NCBI GenBank assembly: GCA_034401795.1
Contig: CM067373.1
Location: 87,071,448 to 87,135,447 of the forward strand
DNA: 64,000 bases
Direction of reading: 5' to 3'
From: Chaetoderma sp. LZ-2023a
Lineage: Eukaryota; Mollusca; Caudofoveata; Chaetodermatida; Chaetodermatidae
The position numbers and the translations under genes were made by a program. The notes under the pieces were generated by a model that was not told the DNA's origin, did not search any database, and saw only the letters and a program-made list of their open reading frames with translations. Shown piece after piece: positions 47,655 to 58,274 of this stretch (the first letter of the stretch is position 1; every line of letters starts with the position of its first letter).

Positions 47655-47960
47655 TAGGTATGGCCCGCTTATCTCTATCTAAGCCCCACACACGCGTTGC
47701 CAGGGTTGGGATCCATCTAACCATGAACTCCCTGAATCTCAATTTCCAGAAAACTATACAGGTAAGCTGTTGAATGTTTTGAAACTAATTTCACCGGATG
47801 CTATTACTGCCTATGTTGCTGCCTATGGCTGCCTATGGCAACAACTGCCCCAGCCAAATTAGTTGCAAAAGATGTAACAGAATGGTTATTAAGTAGTAAA
47901 GACATACAATTCGTACAAGTGACGGACTATTACAAGTTAATGACTGTCTTATCTACATTC
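47655..47960. mobile_element. MITE family 1 copy
   Basis: GTATGGCCCGCTTATCTCTA-type left part, AATTTCCAGAAAACTATACA, core GTTGAATGTTTTGAAACTAA at 47769, an inverted arm at about 47852-47880, then TAGTAAAGACATACAATTCG. Terminal motifs not seen. Confidence 0.7.
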
Positions 47961-48720
47961 ATTGTCGCATTTTAATCGTGACACGACCCTACATTTGAGG
48001 TAATTAATTATGACGCCATATACTTGAGTGACAGAATGAATTCATCCATTACATTATTGTCCATTATTTTATATCCGCACAATGGTTTTCAAGTTAGGCT
48101 ACCCACGTTATTATGCCCAAAACTGGACCGTAGGGGATGTATGTGAATTCGCTGTATAGATTTCTGAACTTCAACTACGACTACAGTTTTCAACCGATTA
48201 CTGCCACACTTGGGTAGAATGTTACGCTTCGGGTCCAGAAGATAAGATGACTCTTGAATTTATGGTCAAATGTCTAGGACACGGATTATGGATTACAAAG
48301 CTTTGCAGAAATAGATCCCATTGAGCTGAGAAGCTAGATAGGTATATGTGAAGATACCCTATGATGTACGTAATGTCAAAGTCACCACATCAGGGCCAAG
48401 GTCATCCCTTGTATAATGTTTGAACTTCGATTACTACTACATCTTTATCGGATCATCACTAAACCTAACCATGATACTGTTATTTGGTGTCATTAAGACG
48501 CATGTCGACTATGAGTGATGTCAAAGGCAAATGCCACCCTCAATAACACCAAAGTTACGAATTTTCATTTTATTGTCGGAAATAAACTCCTTTTAATCAC
48601 AAAAGTCCAAGAGGTATATTACTACCTACCGTATTAACATATTGGTACCCATGGTAAATGTTATACACCGCATTTAGGTGACAGTCGAGGAATCCATTAG
48701 ATTCTAGAAGACTTGTGCAA
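47961..48720. other. No gene seen
   Basis: No domain, exon or repeat recognised. Confidence 0.45.
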
Positions 48721-48759
48721 TTGTCTCAGGTATTACTTCTATGGTACATACCCGAGAAG

Positions 48760-48960
48760 TCGGGGAATCGAACCCACAATTGGCGACAGCGCCTATCATT
48801 ACAGCCCACAGACGTTTCCACCAGACCAACGCCGCAAGAAAAACCTTGCTTTGCCGGTAAAGCTTTCATGATTATGGGTTTCTGACAGACAGTGGAATTC
48901 TGTGGTAGCTGATTTTGACCGTTATTTTAACTGCAACTGGCTAGCGAGTTAGTGATTTTT
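48760..48960 (-). mobile_element. tRNA-derived SINE, family B, copy 1
   Basis: On the minus strand: CTTGCGGCGTTGGTCTGGTG (A-box region) and GTGGGTTCGATTCCCCGAC (B box). Upstream TTACCGGCAAAGCAAGGTTT is shared with copy 2. Confidence 0.7.
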
Positions 48961-49059
48961 GGGCGCAGAGGGTCACACAGTACCTGGCGTGTACAACATC
49001 ACGGAGATCACGCGTTTCACAGCCATTATGCTAGCTTTAAATACATATATTTGTGGCAT

Positions 49060-49255
49060 TACGGTATATTAGCATTGACGGGAATTGAACCCATAACTGC
49101 CGACAGCACCTATTATCATCGCCGACAAACTCTTCCACCAACGTTGCAAGAAAATTCTTGCTTTGCCGTTGACGCTTTTACGATTGTGGGTTTCTATCAC
49201 CCAGTGGAATTTAATGGATAAACTGCGAAGGTCCATTGCACTGTAACTGTCTGAG
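49060..49255 (-). mobile_element. tRNA-derived SINE, family B, copy 2
   Basis: On the minus strand: CTTGCAACGTTGGTGGAAG and ATGGGTTCAATTCCCGT. Same orientation and same shared flank as copy 1; more diverged. Confidence 0.65.
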
Positions 49256-49374
49256 AAGTCGCGACTGGATTCGTAAGACATTGGAGGGATCCATTTTAAC
49301 TGCGCTCGGCACAATCTTAGTTAACCTTCGCCAACTTTTTGAAGTGTTAGTATCAATTTATATACCTTGGACCC

Positions 49375-49505
49375 TAAATTGTCAGAATCAAAATCTAAAG
49401 GTAATTATACAGGTAAGCTAATGAATATTTTGATAATGTCAATGACAACAACTTCTCACAGTCAAAATAGGTTCAAAATGTTCAACAGAATGTTAAATTC
49501 ATTAA
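49375..49505. mobile_element. MITE family 1, diverged core
   Basis: TTATACAGGTAAGCTAATGA, TATTTTGATAATGTCAATGA, then CAGTCAAAATAGGTTCAAAA and TGTTCAACAG, an eroded version of the foldback core. Confidence 0.5.
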
Positions 49506-50160
49506 AAACATACGATTCATATACTTTTGTGACAGACCTTTTGATATTTGTCACGTAACGTCATTTTGCTACGTCATTTTGATTGTGATATCATATAACA
49601 TGTGAAGTACTTGATAATGATGTCAGATAATTAAATGACAGATGGGATCCTTCAGTTCGTTAAACGGTAAAACAAATGATGAAGCTATAAACGTACAATT
49701 ACGACGTAACAAGAACAAAATACTACACATAATGGCTCATTTCATGTGTCTGACGACAGACGTAACAAGCCTATGGGCACGCTCTTCTAGGGATAATTCA
49801 GAGAAATCCAAGCTAAGTTCCTTGCCAGTGTAACTGAGCATGGGTGTTAGCTTCAAATATCATTCAACGCGTCCAGTTGGCAAGACAACCGGTGGTAAAA
49901 ACGCAGTTGGTCAGTATGAAATATGTCGGGTCTAGATTCTACTGAAATAGAAATGTGCTTTGCATTCCGCCCATAGTCTTTGATTGTAGACGAATCTCCA
50001 TTTGCCCTCAGCCCAATAGGTTATTCACAGATGATATGTACTAGATAGGAATTGCGGTAATCTAGCGGGAACAAACACGGCTGTTCACTAATCTCTCTTG
50101 TTTCAGCGTAATCTTATAATGGTTAAACCTTCAAAATGGCACCTGCCGTGCTCTTGAGTG
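49506..50160. other. No gene seen
   Basis: A 63-codon frame at 49642 shows no domain. Confidence 0.45.
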
Positions 50161-50170
50161 ATGTACTTTT

Positions 50171-50283
50171 GCAGGCCAAGAGAAAACAATTTTTGGAAAC
50201 TTATCACTTGAATGACTGGCTCGGTAAGCGAGCCAGTCATTCCATTGGTAAAATTTCAAAAACAGTCTTCTCTTGGCATGCAC
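50171..50283. repeat. Foldback hairpin, family 2, 113 bp
   Basis: GCAGGCCAAGAGAA pairs with TTCTCTTGGCATGC. The loop end is CTGGCTCGGTAAGCGAGCCAG and the inner stem is almost perfect. Confidence 0.85.
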
Positions 50284-50584
50284 ATGTACACTGTCAAAGC
50301 GAAAAGATGGACTATCTTGAATACTAACCATTTAGTGATCAAGCTAAACAAAACGGACATTTACTGAGTGAGAATTGTGATTTTCTTTGAGATATCGAGG
50401 GCTTTAACGAGTTAATTGATATAGGTAGCATTTTGAGCGCTTTGATGCGCTGTTGACACAAAAGGGGCTAGGGATTTGGTTGTAAAGGTATCCTAGAATA
50501 TATGATGGAGTTCACTTGCTTTTCAATAGAAATGTTTGACGCTAAGATTCTGTAGCAGGTTTTTCCATATGGTAACGCAATGAT

Positions 50585-50590
50585 ATCAAT
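50585..50590. other. Polinton target-site duplication, left (ATCAAT)
   Basis: ATCAAT sits directly before the first base of the inverted repeat and is repeated exactly at 60089-60094. A 6-bp duplication is the Polinton hallmark. Confidence 0.95.
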
Positions 50591-51290
50591 AGTAGAGGAG
50601 AGGCGAGCAGGGCGCCTACTGAAAGTAGTGGCTGTGTCAGAGCAACCAACTAATTTGCATCATTATCACCTTTTATCCTTTGATCTTTGCCGCCTTTGTG
50701 TAAAGGTGTGAAGACAGGCGCCCAGCCCTCCTCCATTGTGATTGGATGTTAGATGTAGAGGGTGCCGATAATCCCCGCCCCCTTGTTAAGTCACGTGCCT
50801 CCTGTCATCTATTGTGGTGAGCTTAATGGTAATTATCGCAATGATTGACAAGGGTTAATGACTGGGTAATTAAGGATGATTGACGAGTAATTAAGGATGA
50901 TTGATGGGTAATTAATTATGATTGATGGGCAATTAAGGATGATTGACGAGCAATTAAGGATGATTGATGGGTAATTAACGATGATTGATGGGTAATTAAG
51001 GATGATTGATGGGTTACATGTCTGGACTCGTTCGATTGTGAAGCCCCGCCCCCTAGTTAAGTCATATGCCTCCAGGCATTCAATGAGGCGATGGTTAATG
51101 GGTGTAATTAAGGCCGATCTCTTGGAGCCATGCCAAACGCTCAAGGGTTAATGTATTACATGTCTGGACACGTCTTTCCTGGGAACTCGATTGATGATGA
51201 ACCTGCCCCCTCATTAAATCACGGGTCTCCAGGCATCCAATGAGGTTAGCTTAAGGGTAATTAGCGTAATAATGCGTAACGAGCATTAAT
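50591..51290. repeat. Left terminal inverted repeat of the Polinton
   Basis: Matches the reverse complement of about 59515-60088 in blocks such as AAAGTAGTGGCTGTGTCAGA (50631) and GGCGCCCAGCCCTCCTCCAT (50718). It is longer than the right copy because of extra 21-bp tandem units at 50864-51015. Confidence 0.9.
50864..51015. repeat. 21-bp tandem repeat within the left TIR
   Basis: About seven units of AATTAAGGATGATTGATGGGT with small changes. The right TIR holds only about two units (around 59780-59820), so the arms have diverged in copy number. Confidence 0.9.
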
Positions 51291-51299
51291 CGATAGGTA

Positions 51300-51871
51300 T
51301 ATGACGGATTGACAGGTTAGATGTCTGGACATGTCTTTTTCTCACTCTGGGAACTCGTGCAATCAATGGGGATTCTAACCGGTTGAGCTATAGAGTAGGG
51401 ACAATTGCAGAAGACGTCGTCATTAGTCTAATGGGTTGATCATTATTAAACTTCTGAACCGCGGCGCTTTTATCCATGACAATGTACAAGGGTCGATGTA
51501 TAGCGTAAGGCCAATTGGTTAGTTATTACCCTGACAGATTAAAATTAACTAGTCAAGCTTTAATATGACTCTGACCACGTGTAACAATCGTCAGAGTCAT
51601 ACAAAGTTCAGTGAATCAATTTTCAATCGTGTTAGGCAAATAACAACAACCTATTACATTTTTAACGTGCCATGAGCGGCACACAATATTTGGAGAACAA
51701 AATTCCAGTCTAAGTTGCCTCAGGGTTTGGATGGGTTATAGTCTCGGGTTTCTTTCAGAGTTTCTTCAATTAAAAACAATACGAGTCATTTCACATTTCA
51801 CAATTTTTTAATAAAATAAAGTTTTAGTAAATCTATACAAACGATAAAATATACAACCGATAAATATACAG

Positions 51872-51931
<60 letters not shown>

Positions 51932-52020
51932 TTCATGCGCATAAGTGAAAAAATATAATATAAAACTAAATATATTTAAAATGAATACAAACAATAATAA
52001 TTGAATTAAAATATAAAATT
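51300..52020. other. Polinton interior without recognised gene
   Basis: No integrase or other domain seen. It includes a (TAA)n microsatellite at about 51872-51930 and an 11-bp-stem hairpin near 51573-51601 (TATGACTCTGA / TCAGAGTCATA). AT-rich sequence follows up to the truncated polymerase. Confidence 0.6.
51872..51930. repeat. (TAA)n microsatellite
   Basis: About 19 tandem TAA/ATA units next to the truncated 3' side of the polymerase gene. Confidence 0.95.
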
Positions 52021-52069
52021 TACAAGTGTTTTGACCGGGATCCAGGACCTGTAAAAGTTAAGTGATAAA

Positions 52070-53045
52070 CATAGAGAATGATCCGACTGAGGTATTGAAA
52101 AGCGTATCAGTACATTCTTCGTAGTGCCATATCTCTATAAACTCTAAGATACAGTACCCACTATGTGGGTCTTACAAATGTAAGGATATAGCGAAGTGAT
52201 ATCCACGTATGCTATATACTCGTCTGCTGTGGCCTGGTGATGTAAACGTATGGCATTGGTATGGCCACCATACAGAGCCTTGTGTGTGATAAGTGGCTCA
52301 TGATATGTTCTAGCATTCAGAAAAGCATTAATGCTAGGGTTGTTAAGCTTCTGGGCCTTAAAATCATAACTTCACACATGGACCTTCAAACCCATACGTC
52401 TAAGCTTGCTAGATTTAGAAAGCGTCTTCTGATACACTTCTTCCAAAGTTAAATTAGGCTAAAAATGACTTTGTAGTCATATGCTTATTAGGCAGACATT
52501 TCGGACACACGTGTATGTAACAGCCATAGTACTCGAAGTACTTGCATGTGTCCAGGCAGTAACCGTCCAGCAATTGGTTAAATGCTTCGGGTTCGCCGCC
52601 AGTTAGAGCATGTTTAATAAACACGTTCTTAGAATGAGCCAGGTAATCTAGCCACTTGCACACTTCTACGGAGTAACATTTCTTGTTACATAATGTTAAC
52701 GTACCCAATAACAGGCAGTGCTACTAGCTTATGATCATTTAAGGAGTTATCCCTAAACACCTTATTACATAATGACGCTAACATCATAGATGACATGAAA
52801 GGCGGTATCCCCATTTCATGGATGAACATCTCATGAAACCTACTGCAAGCTATGCATAGAATATCTACGTCAGACATGCAGTAAAGTTTCATGGCATCCC
52901 TAAAATTGAAAACACCATCTTTAACCGAGTCATACCATGAGTCGAATTCCTTATGCACCGACACAGACATACTGTCAGTGCCATAAGTGTCAATTGCTGG
53001 GTACACGCCTATGTAATCAAAGGATACATTACTGGTTAGGAGATA
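52070..53045 (-). pseudogene. Polinton protein-primed DNA polymerase B, middle fragment
   Basis: Read right to left. 52686-53006: PAIDTYGTDSMSVSVHKEFD, then AMKLYCMSDVDIL, the exonuclease III motif (Y-x3-D), then GIPPFMSSMMLASLC. After a frame change, 52454-52708: CKWLDYLAHSKNVFIKHALT, YYGCYIHVCPKCLP. After a stop: LSKSSKLRRMGLKVHV, HKALYGGHTNT and the palm motif A, YVDITSLYPYICK (about 52171-52209). Both the N-terminal exonuclease motifs and everything after motif A (YxDTD box included) are absent. About 310 codons remain of a protein usually above 1,000. Confidence 0.88.
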
Positions 53046-53598
53046 TGAAATAATTAGATACAGAGCTCAGCTGTTCGATAAAACACCTGAATGAATTATA
53101 TTATAGTATGGGGCATATCAACCTGCTTACGAGAGACTCAGTGCAGAGGTGGAGTTATATTCAGGAGGTCAAGATTTATAAATAGATTCCAAAGTCGCTA
53201 ATCTAGTTATCATTGATGATCTGATGGAGGACGTAGATAGCAGGGTTACTGCATTGTTTATGAGACGAGGTCATCACAAGAATTCAATGATAATTCATTT
53301 GATTCAGAATATTTTCTAAAAAAATAAGCACCACAGAAATATTTCGTTGAATTGTCATTACATAATCCTATTTAAGAATCCTAGAGAAGTATCCAGCATA
53401 ACTACATTGGTGCGTCAAATGTATCCTAGATGTAGCTCGACATTGCAGGATTCATATAGCGATGCCACTGCTCGAGCTCACAGTTACTTACTCATAGACC
53501 TCTGTCAGACAACACCTGAATATCTGAGAGTATGTACCAATATTTTACTGAACCAAGTTTGCATAGTGTACATGCCTGAGCCTAATAAGAAAGCTTAA
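53046..53598 (+). pseudogene. Polinton FtsK/A32-type packaging ATPase, truncated
   Basis: Opens in mid-gene with IRYRAQLFDKTPE (about 53056). The Walker B site follows as LVIIDDLM (53203-53226), then DSRVTALFMRRGHHKNSMI, NCHYIILFKNPRE and TTLVRQMYP. It ends with ATARAHSYLLIDLCQTTPEY and a stop at 53598. The Walker A P-loop that should precede is not present; the polymerase fragment on the other strand begins where it should be. At least two frame changes. The role in intact elements is DNA packaging into capsids. Confidence 0.85.
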
Positions 53599-53608
53599 GA
53601 AAGTCAAA

Positions 53609-53631
53609 ATGGCTAATAGACGGTGTAATGC

Positions 53632-53685
<54 letters not shown>

Positions 53686-54052
53686 GTGTAGATGGTCTAG
53701 ACCTGGGTCTAAGCTTAAAAGAGGACGTAGAGCTGTCAATATCTCAGATTAATTACTAGTCTTGCAGAATTTAGTCAAAGCCAAACTCAAGCAATGCAAG
53801 ATAATTCTAGAGTGCAGTAATAAGGGTTTAGCCGATGCTGTGTCTGAATGCTGTTTAAACCTAATTCGTGGAAACAAAATTAAATCGAATACAACATAAA
53901 CGCTTAAACAGATACCATACCGTGATAACATTAGATTGCTCAGTAAAAGCAAGACACCATTACATGAAAGACGATGAATTATTCAACGCAGGGGTTTCTT
54001 ACACCTTCTACTGCCAGCAGTATTACCGCTTATTTCTAAATTATTTGGATAA
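53609..54052 (+). pseudogene. Small basic Polinton ORF with an in-frame poly-Asn tract
   Basis: A single frame with three stops: MANRRCNA, about 18 Asn encoded by an (AAT)n microsatellite (53632-53685), then GSKLKRGRRAVNISD, stop, VKAKLKQCKIILECSNKGLA, SECCLNLIRGNKI, stop, LLSKSKTPLHERR, stop, IIQRRGFLHLLLPAVLPLIS. The arrangement of a basic protein with a conserved ECxLNxxxGN-like block and a hydrophobic tail after RGGFL matches a small uncharacterised ORF I associate with Polintons of invertebrates. It begins 11 bases after the ATPase stop, as expected for a co-transcribed gene. Confidence 0.6.
53632..53685. repeat. (AAT)n microsatellite, in frame
   Basis: About 18 AAT units that keep the reading frame of the 53609 ORF and encode Asn. 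Confidence 0.95.
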
Positions 54053-54163
54053 CAATAACGATAATAGCTATGGAAAGCATTCAGAAAATGACCATTTTGT
54101 GGTGGAAAAGTACCCAGAGACGAGATAAGATATCTCGCTCAGGTTATAGTTATTTATATTATA

Positions 54164-54289
54164 ATGGTAACGTTTTTAATAAATCTGATCATTCAAAATG
54201 GAGATAAAGGGGTTTGGATAGCATTAGCATCCGGGTGTTTGGGATATATATTACCTGCGCCGAGAGTAAAAATGCCCAGAGTCGGTTGA
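54164..54289 (+). CDS. Possible 41-codon hydrophobic ORF, Polinton
   Basis: MVTFLINLIIQNGDKGVWIA, then LASGCLGYILPAPRVKMPRV. A hydrophobic N-terminal half and basic tail. It is uninterrupted and lies between the small basic ORF and the penton on the same strand. No family known to me; it could be chance. Confidence 0.25.
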   Translation: MVTFLINLIIQNGDKGVWIALASGCLGYILPAPRVKMPRVG

Positions 54290-54327
54290 TTGACTCTGTC
54301 GCCAATTTAGAAAGAATAGCTAGAAAC

Positions 54328-55229
54328 ATGGAGCAGTTTTATATTACACTACCGAGTAATAGTAGCATGGATTACTATCCTGATAATAAGATTTTAGAAT
54401 TCAGAACGCATATTCAAATGCCTTTAAGATTCCCTGGGGATGGGAAGTCTGCTTGTAACCATATTGTATCCGAGAACTTGGTTAACATTAGCAAAGCCTT
54501 CGACGATCCTACTACAGTCTTATGAACCCTTGAAGCCTAAAGTTCAGCCTAAACAGAAACAGAAGAAAAAAAAGCACAGCGTCAGCTATCGATGAAGTTT
54601 TTGATAAATTTAGTCAGACTAATAATTTACTAGTAGAGCCAGCGAATTCAGAGGTTCGACGCAAAGCTGCAGAATTTCCTCTCTACATCCAATGAATAGA
54701 TCATACCTAAAGGCTTCTATGCCATTAAAATTCTAATACAGTTTATAAATAAGCAGATTAATAGCCACAAGCATTATAAAAATACCATTAGATTAAACTA
54801 TTTCACGGATCGAATCAATCTCGTAACATTAAACGTTAAGCGAATGTTCGCCATTGAATTTGATGCTTATCTAGGTAAATTCTTAGCCTATACCGATCAT
54901 ATCATTAGTGGCCTTACCCCCACTGGGGGAGTTCTACCAATGCGTAAAAGTAATAAAATTACATTAACTACAGCTTACGTATATTGTGATATTGTAAGCC
55001 ATAATAAGACACTACAGCACCTCTGTTAAGAGTTTTGCCATTATCTAGCAGTCATGGCGAGGAAGATACTTGTAAATGGACTTTTCCTGACATTCAAGAT
55101 AGAACCGTATCTAAGAATTACATCGACATGATAGGCGTGGTTATAAGTGATAGGACTGGAGAGAACATCCCATTTGAAGACGGTGCATCACCGAGCATAC
55201 TTTGTTTACATTTTGGACCTAAGGTCTAA
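54328..55229 (+). pseudogene. Polinton penton-type (single jelly-roll) minor capsid protein
   Basis: The start at 54328 gives MEQFYITLPSNSSMDYYPDN, the characteristic penton N-terminus, then ILEFRTHIQMPLRF. 54430-54700 does not fit (basic tail KPKVQPKQKQKKKK in another frame) and may be inserted or rearranged. The C-terminal half resumes: FYAIKILIQFINKQI, NLVTLNVKRMFAIEF, TTAYVYCDIVSH, then by frame change VLPLSSSHGEED and IDMIGVVISDRTGENIPFED. Role in intact elements: the pentameric capsid vertex. Confidence 0.75.
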
Positions 55230-55308
55230 AAATGTATGCGTAAGCGCTCTATTAATGCAACTCTAAACATTTTGAGTGTAAAAACAAAAGTTAAATAAAA
55301 GTAAAAAA

Positions 55309-55755
55309 ATGACTTATACTTGTAAATCAGATTCAACTACATTGAGAGCGTGTTACGGTAATCAATCCAGCGGACGTTTACCTGTATTCGTTGGCGCTAG
55401 GAGTCAAAAGGGTCACAGCCTAGGAAATATTATAGGTTTGCTGTCCATTAGCTAAAAGCATCGGAAAAAGCTTGGGTAAGCGAGCCCTGTCAACTGGTTT
55501 AGGTGTGGTTGTAGATGTTTTAGCAGGTACAAAATTGAAAACATCTGTGAAAAATAGGGCTTTGAAGCCGGTAGAGCAATCGTACCAGAAGCCATAGCAT
55601 TAGCGGGTAACACTATTTCTGGAGCTATTTCACAACCTAGACACAAAAATACTAAGAGGGTCAATGATTAGCTAACACTCGCAGAAGTCATTTGAAGCAT
55701 AACCATAGAGCGAGAAGTATCAGAAACGCTAAACATGTGGATATATTTAGTTAAC
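55309..55755 (+). pseudogene. Small virion-protein-like ORF, Polinton
   Basis: MTYTCKSDSTTLRACYGNQS, then SGRLPVFVGARSQKGHSLGN and IIGLL before the first stop. Later frames give FEAGRAIVPEAIALAGNTIS and KNTKRVND. The layout, a Gly-rich N-terminal stretch and basic, Ala-rich remainder just upstream of the major capsid gene, fits the small core/minor virion proteins of Polinton-like viruses. Homology is by position and composition only. Several stops. Confidence 0.5.
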
Positions 55756-55762
55756 TAATAAG

Positions 55763-57063
55763 ATGGCTGCTTGTCACTATACCAAAAGTGAATAAGATTT
55801 GTTTACTGTGAAACCTGTAATGACTACGATGGATCAAGCTCGTTGGCAAAGTTATCAACCCATTACGAGTCTGTCTAATTCTGGGGGAACTCTGGAGTTG
55901 TTCGTCTATGGAAGCAGTGATGAATACAAAGAATTAGCTCAAAGTTACATTTACATTAAGGCTATCGTCATACAGGTTGTCACGGGGGTGGAAATGCCTT
56001 TAATGGTGAACAAAGATGTTGCGCCGGTTAACCTATGGGTTGGCTCTATCTTTTCTCAAGTAGATGTATTTATAAATGGAAAATGTGTCTCTGACACTAA
56101 CGACACGTAAGCTTTTTGCAGTTATTTTGAAAGCTTATTTAATTATTCGACAGAGCATAGGTCGACTCAATTAACAGTTGCATTATGGTTTAAGGATCCA
56201 GCTGGACATATGGATAATAAGGCGGCTAATAATGCAGGTTATACTCGTAGAAAACTTAACATTGCCCTAATTAACTCTGTGGAAATGATCGGTAGAATTC
56301 ATTCTGACATTTCTCTTCACGAAAAATATTTTATCAATGGAGTTTCCTTAAAGGCCCGTTTTACGTCGAGTAAACCTGGTTTTAACCTTATTCATGGTGA
56401 TGCTCACACTTACAAATGACGTCTGCATGAAGCTACATTAAATTTACATGTGGTAGAACCTATTCCAGAAGTAATAAACGCTCAAACATCGTCATTGCTA
56501 AAGTCCCCTGCTCGAGACCCTATTAAAAGAGTCTCGTCAAATCATTCACGATTCCAGCAGGGACTAGTAGTGTGAATAGGGACAATATTTTTCTTGGAGA
56601 CCCACCGACTAGGGTTATATTGGGCATAGTTATCAATAGAGCGTATAATGGAGATTTCGATACAAATCCATATAATTTTCAATGCTGTGATGCTAATCAC
56701 ATTTCGTGCTATATGGATAACGAGCAAGTAGCTGGAGATGCTCTTACACCGAATTTCATGGCTGCTGGTTATAATTTTACAGAATCATTCTTGATGTTGT
56801 TTAATGGAACCGTTACATTATTCGATGACAAGTGTATAGGGCTTAACATCAATGAATATAAGGCAGGTTACACATTTTTTGCCTTTGACAACACCCCAGA
56901 CCTCGCTACAGGTCAGCATGTCTACCTTACAAAGCAAGGAAGTCTACGCCTCCAACTAAAATTTAAAACTGCATTACCTGATACTATGAACGTAATATGT
57001 TATGCAGAATTTAATAACATTATAAGCATTGACAGTGATCGTAATGTTACCATGGACTACTAG
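55763..57063 (+). pseudogene. Polinton major capsid protein (double jelly-roll)
   Basis: The ATG at 55763 (MAACHYTKSE) is followed by a stop at 55793. The frame then continues TTMDQARWQSYQPITSLSNS, LELFVYGSSDEYKELAQS and SQVDVFINGKCVSD to a stop at 56108. It resumes in the same frame as ALWFKDPAGHMDNKAANNAG and INSVEMIGRIHSDISLHEKY, to a stop at 56417. After a frameshift: NRDNIFLGDPPTRVILGIV, YKAGYTFFAFDNTPDLATGQ and CYAEFNNIISIDSDRNV, ending at 57063. Nearly full length (about 430 codons) but with three stops and one shift. It forms the capsid shell in intact Polinton virus-like elements. Confidence 0.9.
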
Positions 57064-57065
57064 AG

Positions 57066-57478
<413 letters not shown>

Positions 57479-57490
57479 TGCGCGGGAGGC

Positions 57491-57827
57491 ACTCATTGGA
57501 TCACGTTATATTTCCCAAAACATGGAAAATCTTAATATTTTCACTCATTTGGCTGGGCCCCATGGCCTGAACTAAATGTCAAAACAGGGCATTATGTAAT
57601 CAGTATATATATATATATATAATGGTGTTACTGTGCAGCCACTAATATCAAATCGTTGTGGAGAGTTCTGCATATGATTTCTGTATCATAGGATTCACGG
57701 CATGTCGATGATTTCAGTTATAATGACATTACTAGATTTAACAAAAAATGATCGGATCGTCCAAAGCTTAGCCCATAAATTGTCAGATTGTAGACTTATA
57801 GTGATGCAACGAGGAACGGTGCAATAA
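57491..57827 (+). pseudogene. Adenovirus-type cysteine protease (maturation protease), C-terminal remnant
   Basis: THWITLYFPKHGKS contains the HW dipeptide of the catalytic His (codon 57494-57496). After a stop, YFHSFGWAPWPELN aligns with the block that normally carries the catalytic Asp/Glu, here His. After a (TA)n frameshift (57604-57620), VQPLISNRCGEFCI holds the catalytic Cys (57657-57659), then a stop, then DLTKNDRIVQSLAHKLSD. It ends at 57827, where AATAAA overlaps the stop. In intact elements this enzyme processes capsid proteins. Confidence 0.78.
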
Positions 57828-58147
57828 AAACGCTGTGAATCTACATTTGTGCTTTGTCTGTTGTTTTTTTGTCTGTTTTTTTTAAACCGTTAGCTGGTCG
57901 GCAGATGTTTTTAAAACGATATGGTTTAAGCGCTCTTTTACCATATTCATGTTAAAATACATTTCAAAGTCTGTGTCTCACATTCATTTTCATTTTCCAG
58001 AATTAAAATTTTAACGTAGCTCTCCTAAAGTTATGTAGATGTCTGACGCCTCAGGCTAATGCCACATGTACAGGATTAAAGTCTTGAATGAACAGCTCTT
58101 CAGAGATATTGTTTGCTGATAGCCATTCATAAGCTTCCTCCAACCCC
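57828..58147. other. Polinton interior, no gene seen
   Basis: Spacer between the convergent rightward and leftward genes; it holds T-runs. Confidence 0.5.
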
Positions 58148-58250
58148 CTCCCCCCCCCCTCCTCACTACCATCCAACCCCACTCTTCCCCACCCCCCCCC
58201 CCACCCCATCCCACCCACCCCAACCACTCCACCCACCCACCCCACCCGGC
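58148..58250. repeat. C-rich low-complexity tract
   Basis: CCCCACCC-type repeats about 100 bp long, just beyond the end of the 58275 ORF. Confidence 0.95.
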
Positions 58251-58274
58251 AGGTGAGTCGGGTGATGTAAAACA

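Noticed and set aside
51300..52020. Polinton integrase
   Set aside because: Looked for HHCC and D,D-35-E motifs in all frames here and at 57828-58147 and found none.
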